This document shows positions 24,510 to 33,119 of a stretch of 64,000 bases of DNA, piece by piece (position 1 is the first letter of the stretch; each line of letters opens with the position of its first letter). Under the pieces are notes generated by a model. The model ran no database searches. It was not told the origin of the DNA and was given only the letters and a program-made list of their open reading frames with translations. The DNA is from Cytophagaceae bacterium (GTDB taxonomy: Bacteria; Bacteroidota; Bacteroidia; Cytophagales; Flexibacteraceae). The stretch is from contig CANGYH010000006.1 of the NCBI GenBank assembly GCA_947458545.1, positions 124,001 to 188,000 on the forward strand, read 5' to 3'. Both the position numbers and the translations under genes were made by a program.

Positions 24510-25268
24510 CTAGTTGCGCTGTGCCAGGGTAGCAAAGCCGCTGCGGACGTAGCCCTCTAGCTTGAGGGCTTTGGGGAGCAGCACCTGGTTCTCTAGGTTG
24601 GCGTGGGTGGCCAGGTCAGCCTCAAAGGTGGCCAGCTCGTGGTAGAGCACGCGCAGGGGCAGGCTCATACCGGGGCTCACGGTGTAGTTGTGGGTAAGGG
24701 CGCGGATGCCAGCCATTTCATCGTCGTGCACCTGGTGCTCGGCGGCAAAGCGGCCGATGGAATGGCGCTCCATCTGCAGCCAGAGCTTCCCGGGGCGGCG
24801 CAGCTGGTGGCTGGCCCGCTCAAGCTCGGCTATGTAGATGAAAAGCGTGTCTTCTTCTTCGTGGATGTGGGCGATGAACTCCTCGGCAAACAGGGGGAAG
24901 ATCAGGCGCAGGTCTTGCGCCAGGGTTTGCTCTGGCCCGTCTGCCCCCTCTAGCCCGCCGATGAGGTAGAGCAAAAAGGGCAACCGCTCGCGGATGAAGA
25001 GGTGGTGGGCATGGCGCAGATACTCAATGACCAGGCGGATGGGCATATCTGCCAATACGGCGCGCGAGCCTGCCAGACGCTGCTGCTGCTCTAGCAGGGC
25101 CAGCAGGTTGCCCTCGGCCAGGCCCATGCGGGCACATACCTGCTCTAAGGGCTGGCCTGCATGGGCAAAAAGCGATATGCCGTAGCCATGCAAGGCACGG
25201 GCCCGGCTCAGGTCTTGCTCCACAAAGGCCCCTACGGTGGCGGGGGCATAAGTTTGGGTATTGGCCAT
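24510..25268 (-). CDS. RIC/ScdA-like hemerythrin-domain protein without the N-terminal Cys pair
   Basis: 252 residues. Residues about 10-50 align with the DUF542/ScdA N-terminal domain (PATVGAFVEQDLSRARALHGYGISLFAHAGQPLEQVCARMGL), but the usual adjacent cysteines are absent (YGISLF instead). The rest is a hemerythrin-like bundle with metal-ligand candidates YLRHAHHLFIRERL, EFIAHIHEEEDTLF, HQVHDDEMAGI and DLATHANLENQVLLPKAL. RIC proteins repair iron-sulfur clusters after nitric oxide or oxidative stress; this one keeps the di-iron site only. The ATG at 25268 is preferred over an upstream TTG. Confidence 0.8.
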   Translation of the reverse strand: MANTQTYAPATVGAFVEQDLSRARALHGYGISLFAHAGQPLEQVCARMGLAEGNLLALLEQQQRLAGSRAVLADMPIRLVIEYLRHAHHLFIRERLPFLLYLIGGLEGADGPEQTLAQDLRLIFPLFAEEFIAHIHEEEDTLFIYIAELERASHQLRRPGKLWLQMERHSIGRFAAEHQVHDDEMAGIRALTHNYTVSPGMSLPLRVLYHELATFEADLATHANLENQVLLPKALKLEGYVRSGFATLAQRN

Positions 25269-25288
25269 TGCTACAGGCAAGTTAGCGC

Positions 25289-26254
25289 CTAAGCATCCAA
25301 AGCGTTGTGGTGCTTTTCGGCGGTTTTGTCTTTTTCTACTTCCACAGCGCCGTCGGCGTTTTTGTGCACCTCCTTCACTTCTACTTTGACGGCGTGGGCG
25401 CTGGGCTCTATCTCTTGGCCATTATAAAGGCTGTACACCTTGGTGAACTCTGCCCCCAGCAGCAGGATGACGGCCGAGTAGTACACCCACACCATAAGCA
25501 GCACCACGCTGCCCGCCGCCCCATAGGCAGACTCCGTATCGCTGAACTCGATGTACCAGCCGATAAGGCTGCGCCCGATGCTGAAGAGCAGCGCCGTGAT
25601 GAAGGCGCCCGTCCAGACGTTGCGCCAGCGCACCACAGCATCGGGCAGCACTTTGAAGATGATGGCAAACAGCACCGTGGTAAACCCGGCCGACACGGCC
25701 AGGTCTATGACTTTGGCCAGCAGCTCGGCAAAGGGGCCGAAGACCACCTGCAGATAGCCCGATACCAGGCGCACGGCAGCCTCAACGGCCAGCGACACCA
25801 GCAGTAAGAAGGCAATGGCCCCCACCACCGACACCGACAGCCCCCGGTTGATAAGGTACTTGAGCCAGCCTTTCTCGGGCTTGGCCTTAACGCCCCAAAC
25901 GTTGTTGAGGGCCTCTTGCAGGGCCACAAAGACGGTGGTGCCCGAGATGATGAGCGTCACCAGCCCCACGATGGTGGCCACCGTGCCGCTGTCTGACTTA
26001 GACGATGCTGCCACGATGCCCTGGATATCCTTGGCCGTTTGCGCGCCAACAATGCCGCTTAGCTGGCCAAAAAGCTCGCCGCTTACGGCCTCTTGGCCCA
26101 GGACCAACCCCGCCAGCCGCAGGATGAGTATGATGACGGCCGGCAGGCTGAAGACGGTGTAGTAGCTCAGGATGGCGGCGTAGTTCATCGGGTTGTTTTC
26201 CGAGAAGTCCGTCACGGTTTTTTTGGTGATGGCCCAGAGGTCGGCGGCTTTCAT
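25289..26254 (-). CDS. YihY/virulence factor BrkB family membrane protein
   Basis: 321-residue inner-membrane protein. Family segments: NPMNYAAILSYYTVFSLPAVIILIL, ISGTTVFVALQEALNNVWGVK, KGWLKYLINRGLSVSVVGAIAFLLLVSLAVEA, LPDAVVRWRNVWTGAFITALLFSIGRSLIGWYI and YGAAGSVVLLMVWVYYSAVILLLGAEFTKVY. About six membrane helices. The last 45 residues form a charged tail (KEVHKNADGAVEVEKDK). The start is ATG 26254; a longer frame would need a TTG at 26302. The family function is unsettled. It lies upstream of the RIC-like gene on the same strand with a 20-base gap. Confidence 0.88.
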   Translation of the reverse strand: MKAADLWAITKKTVTDFSENNPMNYAAILSYYTVFSLPAVIILILRLAGLVLGQEAVSGELFGQLSGIVGAQTAKDIQGIVAASSKSDSGTVATIVGLVTLIISGTTVFVALQEALNNVWGVKAKPEKGWLKYLINRGLSVSVVGAIAFLLLVSLAVEAAVRLVSGYLQVVFGPFAELLAKVIDLAVSAGFTTVLFAIIFKVLPDAVVRWRNVWTGAFITALLFSIGRSLIGWYIEFSDTESAYGAAGSVVLLMVWVYYSAVILLLGAEFTKVYSLYNGQEIEPSAHAVKVEVKEVHKNADGAVEVEKDKTAEKHHNALDA

Positions 26255-26333
26255 GGGGTTTGGGGCGTTTGGGGGCGTGGTGGCTTGCGCTTTTGTACGC
26301 AACTGCGCCTGGCTCTGTTGGCCCGGTGGGCTG

Positions 26334-26341
26334 CACCTTTG
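26334..26341 (+). promoter_or_regulatory. -7-like element (CACCTTTG) of the cytidylyltransferase gene
   Basis: Ten bases upstream of the ATG at 26352. It supports that start over the open frame upstream. Confidence 0.4.
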
Positions 26342-26351
26342 CCCTTGCTAT

Positions 26352-27086
26352 ATGGAAGTATTGGCCGTAATACCCGCCCGCGGTGGCTCTAAAGGCCTGC
26401 CGGGCAAAAACATCCGCGCGCTGGCAGGCCACCCGCTCATTGCCTACTCGGTGGCGGCGGCCCGGCAAACGCCCGGCATTACCCGCACCGTCTGCAGCAC
26501 AGACGATGCCGCCATTGCCGAGATTGCCCGGCAATACGGAGCCGAGGTGCCCTTTATGCGCCCGGCCCACCTGGCCCAGGACCTCAGCACCGATCTAGAG
26601 GTATTTGCCCACCTGCTGGCCGAGCTGGAGGCGCGCGAGGGCTACGTGCCAGACCTGGTGGTGCAGCTGCGGCCCACCAGCCCCCTGCGCCGCGTGGCCG
26701 ACATAACCTATGCCCTAGAGCAGATGCAGGCCCACCCGCAGGCCCAGAGCATCCGCGCCGTGGCCGAGAGCCCCAAGACGCCCTACAAAATGTGGACGCT
26801 GCCCAGCGCTGAGGCCGGCAGCCCCTATTTACAGCCCATTTTGCCCGCGCCGCCGGACGTGGCAGAGCCCTTTAACGCGCCGCGGCAGGTGCTGCCAGCC
26901 ATCTACGTACACACGGGTATGCTGGACGTGGTGCGGCCTGCCGTAGTGCGGGCAGGGTCTATGTCAGGCCGGCAGATATTGCCGCTGGTGCACAATGCCG
27001 CCCTGGCCGTGGACATAGACACCCTGGCCGACTTTGAAAAGGCTCAGGCCCGGCTGGCTACGCTGCCGGGCCTGGTACGCCCCTAA
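26352..27086 (+). CDS. Acylneuraminate cytidylyltransferase-family protein (CMP-sugar synthetase)
   Basis: Transfers CMP from CTP to a nonulosonic or Kdo-like sugar, feeding surface glycan synthesis. 244 residues. The N-terminal nucleotide-binding motif is MEVLAVIPARGGSKGLPGKNIRALAG, followed by VCSTDDAAIAEIARQYGAEVPFMRP, LVVQLRPTSPLRRVADI and VDIDTLADFEKAQARL, all typical of NeuA/PseF-like enzymes. No sialic, pseudaminic or legionaminic acid gene lies nearby, so the sugar is unknown. Its stop codon overlaps that of the convergent TonB receptor gene by four bases (CTAA). Confidence 0.88.
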   Translation: MEVLAVIPARGGSKGLPGKNIRALAGHPLIAYSVAAARQTPGITRTVCSTDDAAIAEIARQYGAEVPFMRPAHLAQDLSTDLEVFAHLLAELEAREGYVPDLVVQLRPTSPLRRVADITYALEQMQAHPQAQSIRAVAESPKTPYKMWTLPSAEAGSPYLQPILPAPPDVAEPFNAPRQVLPAIYVHTGMLDVVRPAVVRAGSMSGRQILPLVHNAALAVDIDTLADFEKAQARLATLPGLVRP

Positions 27087-29524
27087 AACTCGACGATGAA
27101 GCCGATGGTAGGCGTGGTGAGGGTGCTGCTGTTGTCTAAGAAGAGGGGAATGGCATTGCTGCCGTCTGCCCGCAAAGGTTGGCCATCTGTGGTGACGAAG
27201 CTCTGGCCGTCGGGCGTGCGCTTAAAGGTGTAATTGTCTGGCGCAGGTTGGGCAAAGGCAAAGGCGTTGACAAGGTCCAGGTATAGGTCTAGCGTGAAGC
27301 GGCGCCAGTTCCACTTCTTATCGACCCGGATGTCCACCTGGTTGAAGGGCCGCAGCCGCAATGCGTTGAGGCGGCTAAAGTCTAGCACGCCCCTCCCGTT
27401 GCTGACGAAGTTGAGGCGGCTGGCAACCGTGTCGAAGGGCGTGAAAGGCGAGCCACCGGCGTAGCGGTACTTGATGCCGACCTCCCAGTTGCGGGGCAGC
27501 TTGTAGCCCAGCAGGCCCGAGAAGAGGTGGCGGTTGTCCCATGCGCTGGCCACCAGGCGGCCGTCTCTGCCCGAGAAGCGGCTGACGACGTAGGTATAGC
27601 TGGCCGTGGCAAACCAGCGTTTGATGAGCTTCTGCTGGAAAAACAGCTCTATACCATACGTGCGGCCGCGGCCGTCGGCAATGGTGCGCTCGTTGCCGAT
27701 AGCATCGAACTGTACGCCCTGGTTGGCCAACGAAATGCCATCGCGGGCCGAGAAGGGGTAGTGCTGGTACCACTTGTAAAAACCCTCTACGGTAATGCGT
27801 GTGGAGGGCCTTGGCAGATACTCTACCCCAGCCACGGCGTGGTCAGAGATGATGTAGCGGTTGTCTTTGTTGGCAAAGGTGCCTGCGGCATCCTTGTAGC
27901 CCAGCACGGTGTAGATGGGCAGCTTGGCATAGCGCCCCAGGCTGGCGTTGATGCGCCAGGCTTCGGCCAGGGCATAGCTGCCCGACAGGCGCGGCGAGAG
28001 GGCATCGAGCGGGTTGCGGCCCCGGCTGGTAAAGGTGTTCATGTCTGTCCGCACGCCGAGGGAGACATCGAGGCGGCCATCCAAAAAGCTGCGCGTAGCC
28101 TGGCCGAAGACGCCGTAGCGCAAAAAACCCAGCTGCACGTTGCTGCGCACCGATACGCCCGGCTGGATGATGTTGCCGGCCGTGTCTGCAATCTGGTTGC
28201 GGACGACGATAAACACGTTGTTGGTAAAGTCTGCCCATTGGGCCGAGGCACCTGCCGCCAGGCGCCAGCCGCCCTTGCGCTTGTTCCACTCAAAACGCAG
28301 CTTGTTCTCCGTCTCTACGCTGCGGATGCCGAGGCGGCGGGCGGCGGGGTCAAAGTCGCGGCGGTCTTCAAAACGGTCTAGCCGGTTGTTGAAGGTATTG
28401 CGCGACAGGGCCAGTTGCAAAAAGCCATCCTCAATGGTGTGCTTTAGCACCGCGCCGGTGGTGTAGGTCCACTGGTTGACGGTAGGCGCGCTGCGGATGG
28501 CAAACTCTTTGTCTGGGGTGGACTCGCGCGGGGCCACAAACTGAAACTCGTCGATGGCCCCGATGCCCAGCACCGAGATGGTGGTACGGTCTGACAGCTT
28601 ACGGGTGAGCTTGAACTGAAAGTCCCAGAAGTTGGGGCGGATGGGCAGGTCTATGAGTTGGAACAGGTACTGGAAGTAGCTACGCCGGGCCGAGGCCAGA
28701 AAGGTGGTCTTTTTATCAATAGGCCCCTCCAGGGTAAGGGCCACCTCGGAGCTGGAAGTACGGAGGTTGCCCTGGAGGCGCTCGGGGTTACCTTCTTTTT
28801 GCTTGAACTGGAAGACGGAGGCCAGGGCGTTGTCGTACCGGGCGGGGAAGGCCGAGGTGGCCAGCGTGACGTCTTCTATGAAGCTCACGTTGATGATGCC
28901 TGCCGGGCCGCCCGAGCTGCCCTGCGTCTGGAAGTGGTTGATGACCGGCACCTCGATGCCATCCAGGTAAAAGACGTTCTCGTTGGGGGCACCGCCGCGG
29001 ATGATGATGTCGTTGCGGAAGCCGGCCCCGCCGGTGCTACCGGCCACGCCGGGCAGCACCTGGATGACGCGGCTGATGTCGAAGTTGCCGCCGGGGTTGG
29101 AGCGGATCTCCTCGGCCGTGAGGCGCTGCACGGACAGCGGCGTAAGGGCCGTGGCGGCCGTGGCCTGGCGGCGCTTGTCTGCCACGACCTCGACCTCGGC
29201 CTGCTGGGTGGCTTCTTCTTCCAGCTCTATTTGGAGCGTGTTTACGTTGCCCGTCGTCAGCACGACGTTGAAGCGCTCTTGCAGCTTAAAGCCCAGGCTA
29301 GAAATACGAACCGTATAGCTGCCGGGCTTGGCGCTCAAGGTAGTGCGGCCATCGGCGTCGGTTGTGCCGCCGACGAGGGGATCGGTGCCGGGCAGCACGA
29401 CGGCGGCCCCGGGCAGGGCGGCCCCGGTGCTGGCCTCCGTTACTTTGACGGAGAGCTTGGCTTGGGCGGCGGCCTGCTGCAGACACAAGAGCAGGGCACA
29501 GGCCGTGAGTAGAAGTTTAGGCAT
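27083..29524 (-). CDS. TonB-dependent outer-membrane receptor with carboxypeptidase-regulatory-like domain
   Basis: 813 residues: signal peptide (PKLLLTACALLLCLQQAAAQ), an Ig-like carboxypeptidase-regulatory domain (residues about 22-105: VTEASTGAALPGAAVVLPGTD), a plug domain (SVQRLTAEEIRSNPGGNFDISRVIQVLPGVAGST ... NDIIIRGGAPNENVFYLDGIEVP) and a beta-barrel to the end (TIGFIVEF). Energy-coupled uptake of a siderophore, vitamin or oligosaccharide is inferred; no SusD partner adjoins. The ATG at 29524 starts the signal peptide. Confidence 0.92.
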   Translation of the reverse strand: MPKLLLTACALLLCLQQAAAQAKLSVKVTEASTGAALPGAAVVLPGTDPLVGGTTDADGRTTLSAKPGSYTVRISSLGFKLQERFNVVLTTGNVNTLQIELEEEATQQAEVEVVADKRRQATAATALTPLSVQRLTAEEIRSNPGGNFDISRVIQVLPGVAGSTGGAGFRNDIIIRGGAPNENVFYLDGIEVPVINHFQTQGSSGGPAGIINVSFIEDVTLATSAFPARYDNALASVFQFKQKEGNPERLQGNLRTSSSEVALTLEGPIDKKTTFLASARRSYFQYLFQLIDLPIRPNFWDFQFKLTRKLSDRTTISVLGIGAIDEFQFVAPRESTPDKEFAIRSAPTVNQWTYTTGAVLKHTIEDGFLQLALSRNTFNNRLDRFEDRRDFDPAARRLGIRSVETENKLRFEWNKRKGGWRLAAGASAQWADFTNNVFIVVRNQIADTAGNIIQPGVSVRSNVQLGFLRYGVFGQATRSFLDGRLDVSLGVRTDMNTFTSRGRNPLDALSPRLSGSYALAEAWRINASLGRYAKLPIYTVLGYKDAAGTFANKDNRYIISDHAVAGVEYLPRPSTRITVEGFYKWYQHYPFSARDGISLANQGVQFDAIGNERTIADGRGRTYGIELFFQQKLIKRWFATASYTYVVSRFSGRDGRLVASAWDNRHLFSGLLGYKLPRNWEVGIKYRYAGGSPFTPFDTVASRLNFVSNGRGVLDFSRLNALRLRPFNQVDIRVDKKWNWRRFTLDLYLDLVNAFAFAQPAPDNYTFKRTPDGQSFVTTDGQPLRADGSNAIPLFLDNSSTLTTPTIGFIVEF

Positions 29525-29561
29525 ACGGAGACGGGTTTTGCGCGGAGCGCAGACGGGCTTG

Positions 29562-29607
29562 CTAAAAACAACCGGCCAGGCCCCCAATCGTTTTGGAGGG
29601 CCTGGCC
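29562..29607 (-). terminator. Terminator of the second LOG-family gene
   Basis: Stem GGCCAGGCCC (29574-29583) / GGGCCTGGCC (29598-29607). On the minus strand it is followed by GGTTGTTTTT, fitting an end for the gene at 29641-30396. Confidence 0.65.
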
Positions 29608-29640
29608 AGGTTAAAAAATTCGTATGGTGTAGGGTAGGCC

Positions 29641-30396
29641 CTAGAAGTTAGGCTGCAGCAGGTACTTGCTGTAGAACTCATCTATGACTTTGACGGCGTC
29701 TTCGGCGGTATCTACGACAGAGAAGAGGTACATGTCCTCTTTGTTGATGTTGGCCTCGCGCTCTAGCACGACGGTGCGGATCCAGTCTACAAGGCCGCCC
29801 CAGAAGCTGGTGCCAACGAGCACAACGGGGAAGCGGGCCACCTTCTTGGTTTGGATCAGGGTCAGGGCCTCGAAGAGCTCGTCGAGCGTGCCCATGCCGC
29901 CGGGCATCACGACAAAGCCCTGGGCATATTTGAGGAACATGACCTTGCGGACAAAGAAGTAGTCGAAGTTGATGAGCTTGTCGCGGTCTATGTAGGGGTT
30001 GTTGAACTGCTCGAAGGGCAGCTCTATGTTGAGGCCTACGGACTTGCCGCCGTTTTGGTAGGCACCCTTGTTGCCGGCCTCCATGATGCCGGGGCCGCCC
30101 CCGGTGATGACCCCATAGCCCAGCTGCACGAGCTTGCCGGCGATGTCTTCTGCCATGAGGTAGTAGGGATGGTCGGGCTGGGTGCGTGCCGAGCCGAAGA
30201 TCGAGACGCATGGGCCGATGCGGGCCAGCTTCTCGAAGCCTTCCACAAACTCGGCCATCACTTTGAAGATGGCCCAAGAGTCAGAGCTTTTTATCTCGTT
30301 CCAGTCGCGCTCCTGGAAGGCGCGGCGGATCTTGCTTTCGTCGTCGTGCGGGGCGTTGGCGGCCGGCGTCTGGGCAACGGCGGTGGGGTTGTTCAT
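29641..30396 (-). CDS. LOG-family (TIGR00730) Rossmann-fold protein, second copy
   Basis: 251 residues, longer than the copy at 11539-12120 by an N-terminal extension of about 60 residues (SKIRRAFQERDWNEIKSSDSWAIFKVMAEFVEGFEKL), the usual form of a distinct LOG subgroup. Motifs: CVSIFGSARTQPDHPYY, GVITGGGPGIMEAGNKGA and VVMPGGMGTLDELFEALTL (PGGxGTxxE). Nucleotide phosphoribohydrolase activity is inferred from the family. Cytoplasmic. Confidence 0.9.
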   Translation of the reverse strand: MNNPTAVAQTPAANAPHDDESKIRRAFQERDWNEIKSSDSWAIFKVMAEFVEGFEKLARIGPCVSIFGSARTQPDHPYYLMAEDIAGKLVQLGYGVITGGGPGIMEAGNKGAYQNGGKSVGLNIELPFEQFNNPYIDRDKLINFDYFFVRKVMFLKYAQGFVVMPGGMGTLDELFEALTLIQTKKVARFPVVLVGTSFWGGLVDWIRTVVLEREANINKEDMYLFSVVDTAEDAVKVIDEFYSKYLLQPNF

Positions 30397-30446
30397 GCGG
30401 TAAATGGGGTACAGTGCATGGATTGCGGGGCAGGCGTTCTGCGGGC

Positions 30447-30468
30447 AAAAAAGCGGCCCTTAGGCCGC
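30447..30468 (-). terminator. Terminator of the T9SS type B protein gene
   Basis: Stem GCGGCC (30453-30458) / GGCCGC (30463-30468), then six T residues on the minus strand (30452-30447). A wider GTTCTGC/GCAGAAC pair brackets it. Confidence 0.7.
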
Positions 30469-30575
30469 ATAATGCAGAACGAGGCAGCAGACGCCCCGCT
30501 GGCTAAAGAAATAAAGGGCCGCAAAGATAGCACATACACATGGGCCGCTGATGGCAGAGGTCTAAGCCCCAACGT

Positions 30576-33074
30576 TTAGCGTACGATTTCTAGCCAGCCG
30601 GTGAAGGCCCAACCCTTAGAGGGCACCTCTAGACGGTAGTAATACACGCCGCTCTGCCCAGCCAGGCCTTGCCAGTTATTGTCATAGGCTTTGGCCTCAA
30701 ATACCAACCTGCCGTACCGATTGAATATCTGCAGGCGGTTGTCTGGATAAAACTCTAGGTTGCGGATGCGGAAAGCGTCGTTGGCACCATCTGCCACCCC
30801 TGGGGTAACTACGTTGGGAATCTCCAAGGGCCTAGCACAGTTGATGTTGGGGGGCGTTGGCTCGTACCCGATTGGATACACGGTGACGGTGGTAGTGTCT
30901 TGGCTTCGGCATTCGGGCAACAGGCCCGGCACCGTCACGGTATAGGTAAGTACCTGCGGCTGTGCCAAAAGATTGAAGCCAATGGCGGATAGCAGGGGCC
31001 GAGCCATGGTGGCATCGCTTAGCAAGGTGCTTGGCTGCCAGCTGTAGGCATAGCCTGGCAGCGGGGCTTCGCCAAGCCTGACGGTGTCTCCCTGGCAAAT
31101 GGCCTGGGGTAGGCCAGCCAGCAGAGGCAGGGGTCGAATGATGGCCAATACGGTGTCGCTGTTGCGGGGGCAACCCTCTGGGCTTATGGAGGTAACCCAG
31201 TAGGCCTGGGCACGGCTTGGGTTTAGCGTTGTGCCTGGTTGGCCAGTGTTCCAGGTGTAGCGGTCTAGCAGGCGGATGTTTTGCACAGCAATTTGCCGAG
31301 GCCCGGGCTGGCAAAGGTCTATGGTGCCCGCAGGGGCAATGATGGGCCGCACGGGGTTACTTTTCGCTACTACGATAACCGTATCTGTAAACTGTTGGCA
31401 GCCGCTGGGGTAGGTTATTACGGCAGCATAAATGCCGCTTTGTTGCACATTGATAGCAGAGTCCGTCTGGCCGTTGCTCCATCGAATGGAAACGCCCGAG
31501 GGCGCACCCCGCACCAGCAGCCGCACAGAGCCTGGCACGCAAAACCGCAGCGGCCCCGATGTATCGATGGGCAAGCGGTTGGAGGGTCTTAATCGGATGC
31601 GGACGGTATCTGTAAAGGAGCCACAACCATTGGTGATGCGCACCCAATAGGTGCCGGGTTGTGTTGGGGCCAGGGTGGCACCGGTGCTGCCATCGCTCCA
31701 CAGGTAGGTGCTGTTGGGGTAGGTGGCATCGAGGGGGGTTGGAGCTACGCCAGGGCAGATGTATTGGTCTGGCCCTAAAACGTTGGCCCCAAGGCTGCCG
31801 GCGCACGCTAGCTGGCAAGGCTCTGCGTCTGCTACAGAGAGGTTGGTGCCGAGGCTGGCCAGCGGGGCAAGGTCTCGGGCCTGCCAGGAGGGTGCGGCAG
31901 ATTGCACACTGGTGTCGGCCCGCTCAGTAAGCACATAATCGTTGGGCAGGCAGCTGGTATTGGTGGCGGGCTGGTAGCGAAGTAGCATCAAATCGAACCC
32001 ACCCTGGCCTTGCCTTACGGCATTGGTAAAGCCCGTGCTGAAGAAGTGACTGCCTACCCGTACGGTATGGTTGGGGCCGTTGTCTACCCCTTCGTCTGAT
32101 GGGCTGCTTTGCGTTTTACCCCAAAGCATACGGCCGCTTGGGGTAAACTTGCCCACCACAAAGTCTGTATGGGCTACAGACGGTGGAAAGGTGTAGCCCG
32201 TCAGGATAACGTTGCCGTCGGTGTCTAGATAGCAGCCATAGCCTACGTCTTCATTGTCGGCACGGGTTAGGGCTCTGGCCCAAAGCAAGCGGCCATCGGC
32301 AGAGATGCGTGCCATCAATACATCTCGGCCCTGGCTTTGTATGAGGTAGCCGTGGACGAAGAATTGGCCGTTGGGCAGCTCCACAAAGCTTTTGGCAGAC
32401 CATAGCCCGCCATTGCCAAAAGAGCGCGTCCACTGGGTTGTGCCGGTGGCGGTCAGCTTCATGACGAAGGCGGCGTTGTCTATCATGCCGCAAACAGCTA
32501 TACCGCCGTCGGCTGTCTCTTGGATCTGGTAAAGCTGGTTGGTAAGGCTGCCGAAGGTGAGGTCTTTGCGCCAGCGCATGGTGCCGTCTGGCGCTAGGCG
32601 GTAGATTTCTGCCGAGAAGTAGTCGTAGCAGACGGCTACCAGCCAGTCTCCGTTGCGGGTTTGGCTGAGGCCATAAGGGTAGCTTTTGGCGCCTCTACCG
32701 CTGAAGGTGCGTTGCCAGATGGTCCTACCATCGGGCCTGGTGCGTAAGAAGAATACGTTGCCTCCGTCGCCGCCCAACAGGTAAAGGGTGGTATCTGCCG
32801 TGCGACAAACGAAGCCATCGGCTTGGCTACTGCCCTCGTAACGCTTAAACGTCTGGAGTCGGCCCAGAGAATCTGTAACGGTGAGTATGGCCCGAGCCTG
32901 GGGATTTAGCTCAGAGCCCCACATTACGATTTGTTTACCATGGGTTGCTGCAATGGAGCGGCTAATCTCGTTGGCTGCCGTACCATAGGTATAACGAGCA
33001 TTCTCTTGTGCAGTGGCCGCCCAACTGCACAATGTCGCAACCAAAAAAGCAAATAAACGGAGACAAAGGCCCAT
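30576..33074 (-). CDS. Secreted protein with T9SS type B (gliding-motility-associated) C-terminal domain
   Basis: 832 residues. Signal peptide GLCLRLFAFLVATLCSWAATAQ. Residues about 25-375 are repeat strands of a beta-propeller-like kind (GGDGGNVFFLRTRPDGRTIWQRTFSG, GGIAVCGMIDNAAFVMKLTATGTTQWTRSFGN, DGNVILTGYTF). They are followed by Ig/PKD-like repeats (YLWSDGSTGATLAPTQPGTYWVRITNGCGSFTDT; IRWSNGQTDSAINVQQSGIYAAVITYPSGC). The last 90 residues (NVVTPGVADGANDAFRIRNLEFYPDNRLQIFNRYGRLVFE ... GVYYYRLEV) are the CHU_C/type B sorting domain, so the protein is exported by T9SS. Ligand unknown. Confidence 0.88.
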   Translation of the reverse strand: MGLCLRLFAFLVATLCSWAATAQENARYTYGTAANEISRSIAATHGKQIVMWGSELNPQARAILTVTDSLGRLQTFKRYEGSSQADGFVCRTADTTLYLLGGDGGNVFFLRTRPDGRTIWQRTFSGRGAKSYPYGLSQTRNGDWLVAVCYDYFSAEIYRLAPDGTMRWRKDLTFGSLTNQLYQIQETADGGIAVCGMIDNAAFVMKLTATGTTQWTRSFGNGGLWSAKSFVELPNGQFFVHGYLIQSQGRDVLMARISADGRLLWARALTRADNEDVGYGCYLDTDGNVILTGYTFPPSVAHTDFVVGKFTPSGRMLWGKTQSSPSDEGVDNGPNHTVRVGSHFFSTGFTNAVRQGQGGFDLMLLRYQPATNTSCLPNDYVLTERADTSVQSAAPSWQARDLAPLASLGTNLSVADAEPCQLACAGSLGANVLGPDQYICPGVAPTPLDATYPNSTYLWSDGSTGATLAPTQPGTYWVRITNGCGSFTDTVRIRLRPSNRLPIDTSGPLRFCVPGSVRLLVRGAPSGVSIRWSNGQTDSAINVQQSGIYAAVITYPSGCQQFTDTVIVVAKSNPVRPIIAPAGTIDLCQPGPRQIAVQNIRLLDRYTWNTGQPGTTLNPSRAQAYWVTSISPEGCPRNSDTVLAIIRPLPLLAGLPQAICQGDTVRLGEAPLPGYAYSWQPSTLLSDATMARPLLSAIGFNLLAQPQVLTYTVTVPGLLPECRSQDTTTVTVYPIGYEPTPPNINCARPLEIPNVVTPGVADGANDAFRIRNLEFYPDNRLQIFNRYGRLVFEAKAYDNNWQGLAGQSGVYYYRLEVPSKGWAFTGWLEIVR

Positions 33075-33119
33075 TCTATAATGGCTATGTTACAATAATA
33101 GCCAGCAATAGACCTTTTT

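Noticed and set aside
26352-30396. Interpreting the cytidylyltransferase, TonB receptor and LOG genes as one surface-glycan cluster
   Set aside because: Strands and promoters differ, and no glycosyltransferase or nonulosonate synthesis gene is present; only the convergent overlap links the first two.
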